Shown piece by piece: positions 27,825 to 35,628 of a stretch of 64,000 bases of DNA. The notes under the pieces were generated by a model. It saw only the letters and a program-made list of their open reading frames with translations. It did not search any database and was not told where the DNA came from. Position 1 is the stretch's first letter. Each line of letters opens with the position of its first letter. Origin of the DNA: Cellulomonas sp. KRMCY2 (GTDB lineage Bacteria > Actinomycetota > Actinomycetes > Actinomycetales > Cellulomonadaceae). The translations under genes were made by a program, and so were the position numbers. Location: contig NZ_JAGF01000001.1 of NCBI RefSeq assembly GCF_000526515.1, positions 3,286,001 to 3,350,000 of the forward strand. Direction: 5' to 3'.

Positions 27825-28937
27825 TCAGCGGGCCGTCGTGTGGTCCTCGAGGGTGGCCAGTGACCAGCACCAGCCGGCGAGCTCGCGGGCGATGGCGACG
27901 TTGGCGATCACGGGTCGCTTGTGGTGTTCGTCGAACCGGACCCAGCGGGCGTGCAGACGCCGGTTCCCCTCGTCACCGCGGGCGCGGGCAGCCGGTGAGG
28001 CCAGGTCCCAGCGGGCCAACATGGTCGCACCGGGTCGGTAGCGGGCCCGGTGGTGCCAGGCTGCTTCGACCAGCAGCCGACGGGCGTGGGTGTTGCCGGT
28101 CTTGGTGATCGAGCCCTGCACCCGGCGGGCCCCCGAGGAGTGCTCGCTGGGGACCAGACCGACGAAGGAGCCGATGGTGTTGCCGGTGAACCGGTGCCAG
28201 TCACCGATCTCGACCGCCAGGGCGAACGACGTCAACGTCGAGACACCCCGCAGGCAGCTCAACCGCCGCACGACCGGGGTGAACTCGCTGTCCGTGGCCA
28301 TCGCGGTGATCGCAGCGTCGAGCCGGTCGCGGCGCGCATCGGTGGCGAGCACGGCGTCGTAGTCGGACTCGAAGGCCATCTGCACCGCCGGGGCCTCGAA
28401 GTGCTGGCGTCGTAGCCACCCGTCGTGGGTCCCGGTCCACGCCTGCCCGCCGTCGTAGACGATCCCGTGGCGCAGCAGCAGCTTCGAGAGCCGGTGCCGG
28501 GCTCGCATCAAGTCCCCGCGGCAGTCCTCTCGCGCCCGGACCAGGTCCCGGGCCGCCTCCTGGTCCTCGGAGGGAATGACCACGGCGGTGATCTCGTCCA
28601 GCCGCAACAGCCGGGCGAGGTGCACCGCGTCCCTGGCGTCGGTCTTGACCCGATCCCCCGACGGTCGCTGCAACTTCGAGGGAGCCGCGACCACGCACCG
28701 AATCCCGTCCGCCTTCAGTGCCCGCGCGAGCCCGAAGCCGGTCGGCCCGGCCTCATACGTCGCCGCGACCGGACCCGGCAACGCGCCTATCCACCCGCGG
28801 ATGTGCTCGTGCGAGGGCGTCAACCTCGCCTGGAACAGCTCGCCCGTCACGCCATCGATCGCAGCCGCCGCGACCGACCGTGCGTGCACGTCGAGCCCCA
28901 CACTCGTACGCTCAGAGAACACCGGGGCCTCCCACAC
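27825..28937 (-). mobile_element. IS110-family element, transposase gene
   Basis: The 370-residue transposase has the N-terminal DEDD (RuvC-like) domain, opening VGLDVHARSVAAAAI with YEAGPTGFGLARAL and DRVKTDARDAVHLARLLR, and the C-terminal Transposase_20 domain with CLRGVSTLTSFALAVEIGD, IGSFVGLVPSEHSSG and GSITKTGNTHARRLL, including the conserved Ser. The frame is intact and starts at GTG 28937. IS110 enzymes recombine DNA guided by an RNA from their non-coding ends. No terminal inverted repeat is seen, as is usual, so the exact ends are unknown. It lies between the RNase H operon terminator and yaaA. Confidence 0.92.
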
Positions 28938-29002
28938 ATGTCGGATAGGCCGAGCAGGCAGCCCCTACTCGGTAACCCACGAGATTGCGTGAGTGAGGCC
29001 CC
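28924..29002 (-). ncRNA. Candidate IS110 guide (bridge) RNA fold at the transposase start
   Basis: The flank just upstream of the transposase folds strongly. GGGGCCTC (28924-28931) pairs with GAGGCCCC (28995-29002), and inside them CCGAGCAGG (28950-28958) pairs with CCTACTCGG (28964-28972) with one wobble pair. IS110 elements encode a structured RNA at this end in one subgroup. The fold is seen; the RNA and its function are inferred. The outer arm overlaps the transposase start codon. Confidence 0.35.
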
Positions 29003-29043
29003 GGCCCGCAACCACCCACACCCGGGCGGTCACTCCATACCGT

Positions 29044-29835
29044 CTAGCCGGGCGCGCGCACCACGAGGACCAGGACGTGGCCGCGGGCGCCGCGGTCCTG
29101 GAGCGCGACATCGACCAGCGTCGTCCCGACCAGCTCCCCGGCCACGTCGAGCAGGTCCGTCGGCGTGCGTGGCTCGGACCCGGCCCGCGTCACCAGGTGA
29201 CGCGTGAACAGACCGCGGGTGTGCTTGGCCGAGTGGGACACGATCGTCCGCCTGCCGTCGGCCTCGCGCAGGACGGCGACGGTGACGTGGCCTGCGGCCG
29301 TCGCGGGAACGGACCAGGCGGCGGCGTACGTCGCAGAGCGGCAGTCCACGACCAGCCGCCGCGCCGCGTGCGCGTCGAGCGCCCGGCCGAGCGGCCGGCG
29401 CCAGGATGCCGCGAGCGGACCGACACCGGGCAGGTCGGTCCCCGTCGACAGCCGGTAGGCGGGGATCAGGTCCGCGGGCCCGACCACGCCCCACAGCGCC
29501 GAGATGGTCCGCACGCAGCGGTCCGAACGCTCACGCGCCGCGTCGTCGGGCAGGTCGTCGAGGCGTGCGGCTCCGTAGAGGACACCTGTGTAGACCGCGC
29601 GGGCCGGTGCGGTCGGGGCGGTGCGCAGACCGACGTTGCGGGCCACCTCGCCGGCCAGGGACGGGCCGACGCGGAGCACCGACATCGCCGCGGGGGAGGC
29701 GCTGACGCGGACCAGGGCACCCAGGACGCGCCGTCGATGCGTCGTCAGGAGCGGCGACGACAGTGCGGTCAGATCGACCGGGGCCCCCGTCGTGGGGGCG
29801 GTCTTGCCCTCGGACGGGGGGAGCAGCACGAGCAC
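29044..29835 (-). CDS. yaaA: Peroxide stress protein YaaA (UPF0246)
   Basis: The 263-residue protein starts VLVLLPPSEGKTAP and contains VYTGVLYGAARLDDL, SALWGVVGPADLIPAYRL and SHSAKHTRGLFTRHL, all diagnostic of the YaaA family, which limits iron-driven damage under peroxide stress. GTG 29835 follows TACCCT by 6 nt with no ribosome-binding site (leaderless pattern). It is divergent from rnpB and 56 bp away. Confidence 0.9.
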   Translation of the reverse strand: MLVLLPPSEGKTAPTTGAPVDLTALSSPLLTTHRRRVLGALVRVSASPAAMSVLRVGPSLAGEVARNVGLRTAPTAPARAVYTGVLYGAARLDDLPDDAARERSDRCVRTISALWGVVGPADLIPAYRLSTGTDLPGVGPLAASWRRPLGRALDAHAARRLVVDCRSATYAAAWSVPATAAGHVTVAVLREADGRRTIVSHSAKHTRGLFTRHLVTRAGSEPRTPTDLLDVAGELVGTTLVDVALQDRGARGHVLVLVVRAPG

Positions 29836-29890
29836 GCTCGAAGGGTAGTGGTACCGGGTGGAGGTCGCTGGACGGGTACCCTGGGCAACG

Positions 29891-30287
29891 GATGAGTCGG
29901 CCAGGCGGTCGCGTCGAGGGTGGTCAGCCACCGTCGCCGAGGAACGTCCGGGCTCCGTAGAGCGAGGTGGTGGGTAACACCCACCCGGGGTGACCCGCGG
30001 GACAGTGCCACAGAGAACAGACCGCCCGGTCCGCCAGGCTTCGGCCCGACGGACCGGGTAAGGGTGAAACGGTGGTGTAAGAGACCACCAGCGCACCGGG
30101 TGACCGGTGCGGCTAGGCAAACCCCACCTGGAGCAAGGTCAGACAGGGAGCGTTCGAGGGCTGCTCGCCCGAGCTCCCGGGTAGGCCGCTGGAGGCGTGC
30201 GGCAACGTACGTCGTAGAGGGATGGCCGCCACCCGCGCGGGGGTAACCGCGCGCGGGGACAGAACCCGGCGTATCGGCCGACTCATC
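29891..30287 (+). ncRNA. rnpB: RNase P RNA (type A)
   Basis: The ends pair as GATGAGTCGGCC with GGCCGACTCATC. The conserved core is present: GAGGAACGTCCGGGCTCC near the 5' end, GGGTGAAACGGTGG and AGGCAAACCCC in the middle, and ACAGAACCCGGCGTA near the 3' end. It is the catalytic subunit that matures tRNA 5' ends. Its last 29 bases double as the left attachment repeat of an integrated element and restore a complete gene. Confidence 0.95.
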
Positions 30288-30288
30288 C
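30259..30288. repeat. attL: 30-bp direct repeat in the rnpB 3' end
   Basis: ACAGAACCCGGCGTA, then T, then CGGCCGACTCATCC. It differs by one base from positions 33907-33936. Integration therefore rebuilt the rnpB end. Confidence 0.9.
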
Positions 30289-30313
30289 ACTTTCTGGCCC
30301 CTGACCTGCGCGT

Positions 30314-31417
30314 TTACTGCGCGAAGGGTGCTGCTGTACGCAGGGAGTACGCAAGATTCCCCAGAACTGAGTCGACGGCGGCCCTCGTCCGGTCATCTGA
30401 GTCCGGCCACAGGTGGCTGTAGGTGTCGAGCGTCTCGGCCGCGTTCGCGTGCCCGAGCCTGGCCTGAACGGTCTTCACGGACTCCCCGTGCCGGATCAGC
30501 AGGCTGGCGTAGTAGTGGCGCAGACCGTGGAAGACGAAGCCGTCGACCACCGCCTCCCGACAGACCCGCCGCCACATAGTCCCGAAGTTGCTGCGCCGAA
30601 GCGGCTTACCCTCACCGTTCGTGAAGATCAGACCCAGATGCCCCGCCGGGAAGCGCGCCAGGTGAGCGGCCAGCGCGTCGATGACGACGTCAGGGAGCGG
30701 GATCGTCCGCACGCTCGCTGCCGTCTTCGGAGGCCCGAAGGTCGGCGCTCTGCCTGTGACCGTCGTCAGCTGTCGGTCGATCGTGAGGCTGCGTCGCAGG
30801 AAGTCGACCCGGTCGACTGTGAGCCCGAACGCCTCACCCTGGCGCATCCCGGTACCGGCAGCGAGCACCACGAGCGCGCGGTACCGCTCGGGGACGGTGT
30901 CGATTGGGCGCTGCACCTGCTCGGTCGTGATCGGCTCGACCTGCGCCTTGTCGACCTTCGGCAGGCGGCTGCCCACGCATGGTGACGAGGCGATCCGCCG
31001 ATCCATGACGGCGCTCTTCATCACCGCCGAGAGGTGTCGATGGATCACCCCGACCGTGGCGGGGGCGAGGGTCGCCGAGAGCCGCTTGACCAGAGTCTGC
31101 ACGTCGCTCGGAAGGATGCTCGACAGCGGCCGGTCGCCCAGGTACGGGTAGACGTGCCTGCGGAGCGTGCGCTCGACGTGGTCCTCGGTGCTTGCCCTGT
31201 GTACCTGGCTCGCGCGCCACTGCTCGGCGTACTCGGCGAGAGTGATCCGCCCAGCTTTCGGTGCGACGTACTGACCGGTCACGACGGAGGCTGTGACCTC
31301 GTCGAGCCAACGCTGCCCGTCGACCTTGCGGGCGAAGTGCTTGACGTGCTGCCTCCCTGCGGCGTCCCGGTACCGGGCACGCCACCGGCCGTTCTCATGC
31401 TTGCTGATGGATGCCAT
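30314..31417 (-). CDS. int: Tyrosine recombinase / integrase
   Basis: This 367-residue phage-type integrase has an N-terminal AP2-like arm-binding region (residues 1-55: ISKHENGRWRARYRDAAGR), a SAM-like core-binding domain (TLAEYAEQWRAS onward) and a catalytic domain with R in GTGMRQGEAFGL, HxxR in FHGLRHYYASLL, H in GHANAAETLD and the nucleophile Tyr in TYSHLWP. It joins attP on the element to attB in rnpB. Its 3' end contains two GTACGCA arm-type sites and lies 25 bp from attL. Confidence 0.93.
   Translation of the reverse strand: MASISKHENGRWRARYRDAAGRQHVKHFARKVDGQRWLDEVTASVVTGQYVAPKAGRITLAEYAEQWRASQVHRASTEDHVERTLRRHVYPYLGDRPLSSILPSDVQTLVKRLSATLAPATVGVIHRHLSAVMKSAVMDRRIASSPCVGSRLPKVDKAQVEPITTEQVQRPIDTVPERYRALVVLAAGTGMRQGEAFGLTVDRVDFLRRSLTIDRQLTTVTGRAPTFGPPKTAASVRTIPLPDVVIDALAAHLARFPAGHLGLIFTNGEGKPLRRSNFGTMWRRVCREAVVDGFVFHGLRHYYASLLIRHGESVKTVQARLGHANAAETLDTYSHLWPDSDDRTRAAVDSVLGNLAYSLRTAAPFAQ
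30336..30353. promoter_or_regulatory. Left arm-type integrase sites (2 x GTACGCA)
   Basis: Two GTACGCA heptamers begin at 30336 and 30347, exactly 11 bp apart, inside the 3' end of int. The same heptamer recurs at the right end of the element. Confidence 0.65.
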
Positions 31418-31496
31418 CTCAGTCGCCCTCGCTCAGGTAGCCATCCTTGCGGGCCCGCTGCACGTAGAGGGTTGCGGTGACCTGACCAGCGCCACC

Positions 31497-31528
31497 GAGG
31501 CCCCGACTCCACGCAGAGTCGGGGCCTC
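31497..31528. terminator. Hairpin upstream of int
   Basis: A perfect 13-bp stem, GAGGCCCCGACTC with its complement, encloses CACGCA. It lies in a 336-bp gap (31418-31753) between int and the pentapeptide gene. It could stop transcription from the pentapeptide gene entering int, or shape int expression. Next to int a 20-residue open tail, ending KDGYLSEGD, stops just before the int ATG; it may be a scrap of a lost upstream gene such as an excisionase, but it has no start of its own. Confidence 0.7.
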
Positions 31529-31753
31529 ACCCTTGGGCGCAGGGGAGGGGCGTCCAGATCGCTGCACACCACGAGCACGGAAACTAGCGCCGGTAGCGTT
31601 CCGTCTCCCCCCGAGGCCCACCCCCTCGCGCGCGAGGTAGATGCTTGGCGATCGGATGGACTCCGGAGGGAGCCCTGTTGCTGCTCCGCTATCGAAATGG
31701 TGCCCTGCGAGCGGCGACCCTCATACCCCCACCATCAACGTTGCGTCTTCAAG

Positions 31754-32992
31754 TCAAGAGCGCGGCTCCCCGGCTCCCTCCGGCGTCGCGAGTTCGCGAA
31801 GGGCTTCCGGCACCGTCCCGGGGAAGGTGGCGCGCTCAATCGACCCGCCGTCAAGAAATCTGACGCTCGCGAAAGTTGGAGCATCACCGGAGAACTCGGC
31901 ATCATCGAACCATGCTTTCGCGCGAAAGACGGTGTCCGAAAAGTTGGCTCCGTCGAAGTGTGCGCCGCGGAAGTAGGCATCGCCGTTGTGCACGGCGTCA
32001 GACTGGTGCCCCGCCGTACCGCGAGCAAAGACGCAATGGTCAAACGCCGCGCCGTCGAACTTCGACCGCGAGAACGTCGCACCGTTGGTGAACTGGCTCC
32101 TTGAGAAGGTCGCCCCTTGTCTGAACTCGGCAGAATTTGCCTGTAGTCCTCCAGAGAAATGCGCTCCAATTGCGCCTATTCCCTGGTTGAACACCGTCTT
32201 GTTCATGAGAACAGTTCCGTTGAACCTTGCATAGAAGGCCATGACCTGGCGCTCGAAGCGGGCTTCGTTCAGAACCAACTGCCCGTTAAATTCAGTCATG
32301 ACCATCTGGACATCGTGCTGAAACGTCACCCCCTCAAGGTTGACTGTTCCGTCGAATCGGCAGTTAATCCAACCCAGCCGGTCACCCACCACAATGCCGT
32401 GCAGGTCAAGGTTGTAGGCGCTCCACGATCTCACCGCTGCAGCGGACCTCTGCGTGCGCTGCGCTATTGCCTCGAGAATCGTCTGTTGCACCGGCCCGTC
32501 GCTCGCGCGATTCAGCCTCAAGTAGGCACACATTAGCTGAACGACGGCGGGCCGAAGGCGCGCGGATTCATCTGCCAAGGCGGCAGCGGCGTACACGCCG
32601 GCAAGTCGGATCGCCCCGTCGTCGCTGCCCAATTGCTGTGCAGCCGCGTCGAGCCTGAGGCTGTCGCGTCGGAGTTCCTGCTCCCTCTGCTTCCGGTATG
32701 CGACAGTGAGGGCAACAATTCCACCGAGACCAGCAACGAAGGTTGCTGCCAGTTTCATGATCTCCAGTGAATCAGGGTTTTCTGAGGGCGCGCTTGGCAG
32801 CCAATGCCACACGCCGGTTGCATACCACCGTACGACAGGCACTAGAAGAGCGAGGATCGCTAGCGCCAACCCCGCAACTAGTGTCACCGCAGGGAGGAGG
32901 GGCAACTCCCGGCGGGACAGAGCCGGAGCTGTGGCCCTAAGGCGCCGTCCCCAAGCCTCACGAACACGAGACGCTCGCCGCACCTGAGCCAT
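31754..32992 (-). CDS. Membrane-anchored pentapeptide-repeat protein
   Basis: The 412-residue protein has two N-terminal membrane helices (residues about 30-55 and 80-98), a charged helical linker containing QQLGSDDGAIRLAGVYA and VVQLMCAYLRL, then about 180 residues of pentapeptide repeats with the A(D/N)LXX-like spacing (FDGTVNLEGVTF, FNGTVLMNKTVF, FSGGLQANSAEF, FDGANFSDTVF) that build a right-handed beta-helix. The linker motif is common in actinobacterial pentapeptide membrane proteins of unknown role. ATG 32992 has only a close AAGG. Codon use is less GC-rich than neighbours, fitting its place as cargo of the integrated element. Confidence 0.85.
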   Translation of the reverse strand: MAQVRRASRVREAWGRRLRATAPALSRRELPLLPAVTLVAGLALAILALLVPVVRWYATGVWHWLPSAPSENPDSLEIMKLAATFVAGLGGIVALTVAYRKQREQELRRDSLRLDAAAQQLGSDDGAIRLAGVYAAAALADESARLRPAVVQLMCAYLRLNRASDGPVQQTILEAIAQRTQRSAAAVRSWSAYNLDLHGIVVGDRLGWINCRFDGTVNLEGVTFQHDVQMVMTEFNGQLVLNEARFERQVMAFYARFNGTVLMNKTVFNQGIGAIGAHFSGGLQANSAEFRQGATFSRSQFTNGATFSRSKFDGAAFDHCVFARGTAGHQSDAVHNGDAYFRGAHFDGANFSDTVFRAKAWFDDAEFSGDAPTFASVRFLDGGSIERATFPGTVPEALRELATPEGAGEPRS

Positions 32993-33208
32993 CCTTGGAG
33001 TATGGCGGATTCACCCGGCCGCGTGCGTCTCGCCCTGCCGGGCGCCTACGAACCCGTTGCACCTTGCTGGCACGGCGGTCGCCGCCGCCCCTGCCAGGTG
33101 ATCTGATCGCTCCCCTGGGCGAGTTCATGGTCTCGCAGGGGCGCGGAACGGACGGCTAGCGCCGGACCTGTCGGCGCGTCCCGGCCCGCGCGTACCCCCA
33201 GGGAGCAG

Positions 33209-33658
33209 CTACGAGCCCTTGCCGAGTTCGGCGTTAATGCGAGCCGTGATCGTGTTGACGGCCAACTGCGCTTCGATCGCGTTGCGGTTCCACTCGGGGC
33301 GCGCATCGTCAGCAGCCATCGATTGAAGCTTCTCATCGCTCCCGACGCGCTTTTCCCACTGTGCGGGGACCAGATCTGGTCCGAGGAGTCCGATGAGCGT
33401 CAGTGCCTCCGCGCCCATGCGCTTCGACTCCTCCGTGTTGGTCGAGCCGCCGCGGTTCAGGTTCTCGAGGAGCCGAGCTAGGACCTCGAGGTCGAACATG
33501 AGCTTCGCGTGTGTGAGTGACGCTCGACGGTCGTCCGCTGCGATCTGGCGAGCGTTCTCGCGATCCTTCGCGGAGACCACCAGGGCGATGACGGCGGCTC
33601 CGACGGCTGCCACGGCGACCAGCGTCTGTATCCAGAGGTTCAGTTCTTCCGTTGTCAT
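33209..33658 (-). CDS. Small single-helix membrane protein of the integrated element
   Basis: This 149-residue product has one N-terminal helix (LWIQTLVAVAAVGAAVIALVV) and a cytoplasmic helical tail (DRENARQIAADDRRASL, KLMFDLEVLARLLENLNRG). No family is recognised. It lies upstream of the pentapeptide gene in the same direction, so the two may be one transcript, although 216 bp separate them. The N-terminal helix plus coiled region resembles small accessory subunits, by shape only. Confidence 0.65.
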   Translation of the reverse strand: MTTEELNLWIQTLVAVAAVGAAVIALVVSAKDRENARQIAADDRRASLTHAKLMFDLEVLARLLENLNRGGSTNTEESKRMGAEALTLIGLLGPDLVPAQWEKRVGSDEKLQSMAADDARPEWNRNAIEAQLAVNTITARINAELGKGS

Positions 33659-33775
33659 GCTGGACGGTACCGCCGGCCTCTCACAACGCCGCCGCCCCCG
33701 CCATCGGCGGGTGCAGGACTGCGGTAGGTAGACGACGTCCTCAAGCCCACCGGCCCACCGACGTCGCCGGTCGCT

Positions 33776-33804
33776 GTACGCAGTTTGTACGCAAGAAGTA
33801 CGCA
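33776..33804. promoter_or_regulatory. Right arm-type integrase sites (3 x GTACGCA)
   Basis: GTACGCA begins at 33776, 33787 and 33798, in exact 11-bp steps, about one helical turn each. It matches the two heptamers at the left end in sequence, orientation and spacing. Confidence 0.7.
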
Positions 33805-33906
33805 GAACGGCCGCAGACGCTCAGCGCCTTCCACCGCCCGTCAACGGTGTTTCCGCTGGTCAGGGGCGTGAGCGACCTTCAGGTCGCAGGTCAGGCACCC
33901 GGTCGA

Positions 33907-33936
33907 ACAGAACCCGGCGTACCGGCCGACTCATCC
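33907..33936. repeat. attR: 30-bp direct repeat of the rnpB 3' end
   Basis: ACAGAACCCGGCGTA, then C, then CGGCCGACTCATCC. This is probably the original chromosomal rnpB 3' end, displaced by the insertion. Confidence 0.9.
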
Positions 33937-34041
33937 GCCCTCCCGCCGTCCGAGCCGTGTCGCTCGCGCACGGCCCCGACGTCCGGCAAGGTGAGACCCG
34001 TGCGGTGCCGCATCGCCGCCGTGTCCCGGAGGGGGGTGGGC

Positions 34042-34416
34042 ATGCCCGAGACCAGAGCAGCGCCCGTGGGCGGGATCACGGTGGTCGAGCAGGCCGACTG
34101 CACCGTGGCGCACCTGTGGGGCGAGATCGACGAGTCGCTGCGGGATCAGGCGAGCACGGCGCTGATGCGGGCGCTCGACCGGGACCTGCCCGTGGTCCTG
34201 GACACCAGCGAGGTCCGGTTCATCGACTCGACCGGGGTCGCGTTCCTCATCCAGTTCTGCCGCGTCGGGCGTGACGACGGGCTCTCGGTGCGTCTGCACG
34301 AACCACCGCAGGTGGTCACCGACGTCCTGGAGATGCTCGGGATGCGGGACATGTTCGACGACGAGCCGTCCGGTCGGCGCGAACCCGAGGTGCGGTCCGG
34401 GCCCGTCGTGCGCTGA
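34042..34416 (+). CDS. STAS-domain anti-sigma factor antagonist
   Basis: The 124-residue protein has the STAS fold with the phosphorylatable Ser in RFIDSTGVAFLIQFC, preceded by PVVLDTSEV. Such proteins bind anti-sigma kinases and release an alternative sigma factor when not phosphorylated. GGAGGGGG lies upstream of ATG 34042. No kinase or sigma gene is adjacent. It is the first chromosomal gene after the integrated element. Confidence 0.87.
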   Translation: MPETRAAPVGGITVVEQADCTVAHLWGEIDESLRDQASTALMRALDRDLPVVLDTSEVRFIDSTGVAFLIQFCRVGRDDGLSVRLHEPPQVVTDVLEMLGMRDMFDDEPSGRREPEVRSGPVVR

Positions 34417-34446
34417 GCTCGCCCGGGCTTCGGCGCGCGGCGGCCC

Positions 34447-35616
34447 TCAGGTCCGATGGCGCTGCACCTGGCGTTTGTGCTCCGCCGCCTGCTCGGGGTC
34501 GGCCAGGCGGGGGTCTTCGGGGGCCCGGCCAGCGGTCAGGGCATCGAGGTAGGTGCGGTCGGCCGCGATCCGACGCCGGAGCTCGGCGGCGTCACCGACC
34601 GTGCCGTGACCGGGGACCACCTGGCGCACGTCGTACCGCGTCGCGGCAGCCTCGAGCACCTCGAGAGCGGTCCGGTAGTCGCCGACGGGGTCGGCCGACG
34701 TCTCGTCCAGCAGCGGGATCTCCAGGTCGGACAGCATGTCGCCGGCGATCAGCACCGCCGCCCCGGGGAGCACGAGGGCGGCGCTCCCGGTGCAGTGCGC
34801 CGGGTACGGCACGACGACGGCGCGGAGCCCGTCCCACGGGACGGCTGCCGATCCGTCCGGCAGCGGGGTGAGCCGGCCGGTCAGGGCGTGGTCGTGGCCG
34901 GGGGACTGCGCATCGCACTCGTGGCGCAGCGCCTCGTGCTCGGTCGCCGCGCGCCTGGCGCCGATCGGCGTCGCCCAGCGCGGCCCGCGGCCCAGGCCTG
35001 CCGTCCACAGGACGTGGTCCCAGTGCGGGTGCGTGCTGAAGCCGACGACCGGCGTCCAGCCGCGCCGGGCGATCTCCGCGGCCAGGTCCGTGACCTCGTC
35101 GACGTCGAGTGCGGGGTCCACGACCAGGCAGCGTCCGTCGGGGCCGACGACGACGGTGCTCGTCGTCATCCAGGTGCGCGGGGTGGCCACCCAGACACCA
35201 TCGGCGACCTCCGCCAGTCGTGGTCGGTGCCGTGGCGTCGTCGGTGGTCGGTCGCCGGCGGGCTCCTGCCGGCCGGCAGCCCGGGTGGTCGCGGCGGTTC
35301 CCGTGGCTCCCGTGGCCCCGGGTTCCGCCGGGACGAGCACGGTGCCGTGCTCCAGGTCGACGGTCCAGTGCGGGTCGGCGTCGCCGGGCTGCACCAGGTC
35401 GTGCCGCTGGCGCTCGGCTTCCTCGTGCCGGAACCGGGCGGTGGGCTGGAAGATCTCGACGATGTCACCGAAGCCGGGGCCACCAGATCCGACCCGTGGC
35501 GCACGTGGTCGCCGGGTGGCCGGGTCCCGGTCGCCGAGGCGCGCGACCAGCCGGTCCACCGCGAGGACGACCAGCACCGCGAGCCCGACGACCGGCAGGT
35601 ACGCGACCGGCTCCAC
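34447..35616 (-). CDS. DUF6191-like membrane segment fused to an MBL-fold hydrolase
   Basis: The 389-residue product begins with a membrane helix (YLPVVGLAVLVVLAVDRL) and a DUF6191-like region (FGDIVEIFQPTARFRHEEAE, WTVDLEHGTVLVP). After an Ala/Thr/Gly linker comes a metallo-beta-lactamase domain with the metal motif STHPHWDHVLW, a later His in PAHCTGSAAL, Asp in LIAGDMLSDLE and His in VVPGHGTVG. It could be a metal-dependent hydrolase held at the membrane. GTG 35616 lies 12 nt after the ppgK stop, so it is probably the tail of the map-ppgK operon. The fusion is unusual. Confidence 0.75.
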   Translation of the reverse strand: MEPVAYLPVVGLAVLVVLAVDRLVARLGDRDPATRRPRAPRVGSGGPGFGDIVEIFQPTARFRHEEAERQRHDLVQPGDADPHWTVDLEHGTVLVPAEPGATGATGTAATTRAAGRQEPAGDRPPTTPRHRPRLAEVADGVWVATPRTWMTTSTVVVGPDGRCLVVDPALDVDEVTDLAAEIARRGWTPVVGFSTHPHWDHVLWTAGLGRGPRWATPIGARRAATEHEALRHECDAQSPGHDHALTGRLTPLPDGSAAVPWDGLRAVVVPYPAHCTGSAALVLPGAAVLIAGDMLSDLEIPLLDETSADPVGDYRTALEVLEAAATRYDVRQVVPGHGTVGDAAELRRRIAADRTYLDALTAGRAPEDPRLADPEQAAEHKRQVQRHRT

Positions 35617-35628
35617 GCGTCGCGCCGC

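Larger units (their letters stand above)
30259..33936. mobile_element. Small integrated element in the 3' end of rnpB
   Basis: A tyrosine integrase gene abuts the end of rnpB, and the last 30 bases of rnpB are repeated 3.6 kb downstream with one mismatch. The element carries int, a membrane pentapeptide-repeat protein and a small membrane protein, all on the reverse strand. The cargo has lower GC and less biased codons than its neighbours. There are no replication, packaging or transfer genes, so it is non-autonomous apart from integration, or a decayed remnant. Confidence 0.88.
33659..34041. other. Right end of the integrated element and flank, no gene
   Basis: This 383-bp gap holds the right arm-type sites (33776-33804), a segment with GCAGGTCAGG inverted relative to the left end, and the right 30-bp repeat (33907-33936). 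From 33937 the chromosomal sequence resumes and leads into the STAS gene. I see no reading frame worth calling. Confidence 0.7.

Noticed and set aside
29903-30246. Small open frames over the rnpB region
   Set aside because: The sequence is RNase P RNA with conserved paired regions; the frames have no coding bias.
33000-33208. Possible small gene between the two membrane proteins of the integrated element
   Set aside because: No frame has a start signal or consistent codon use.
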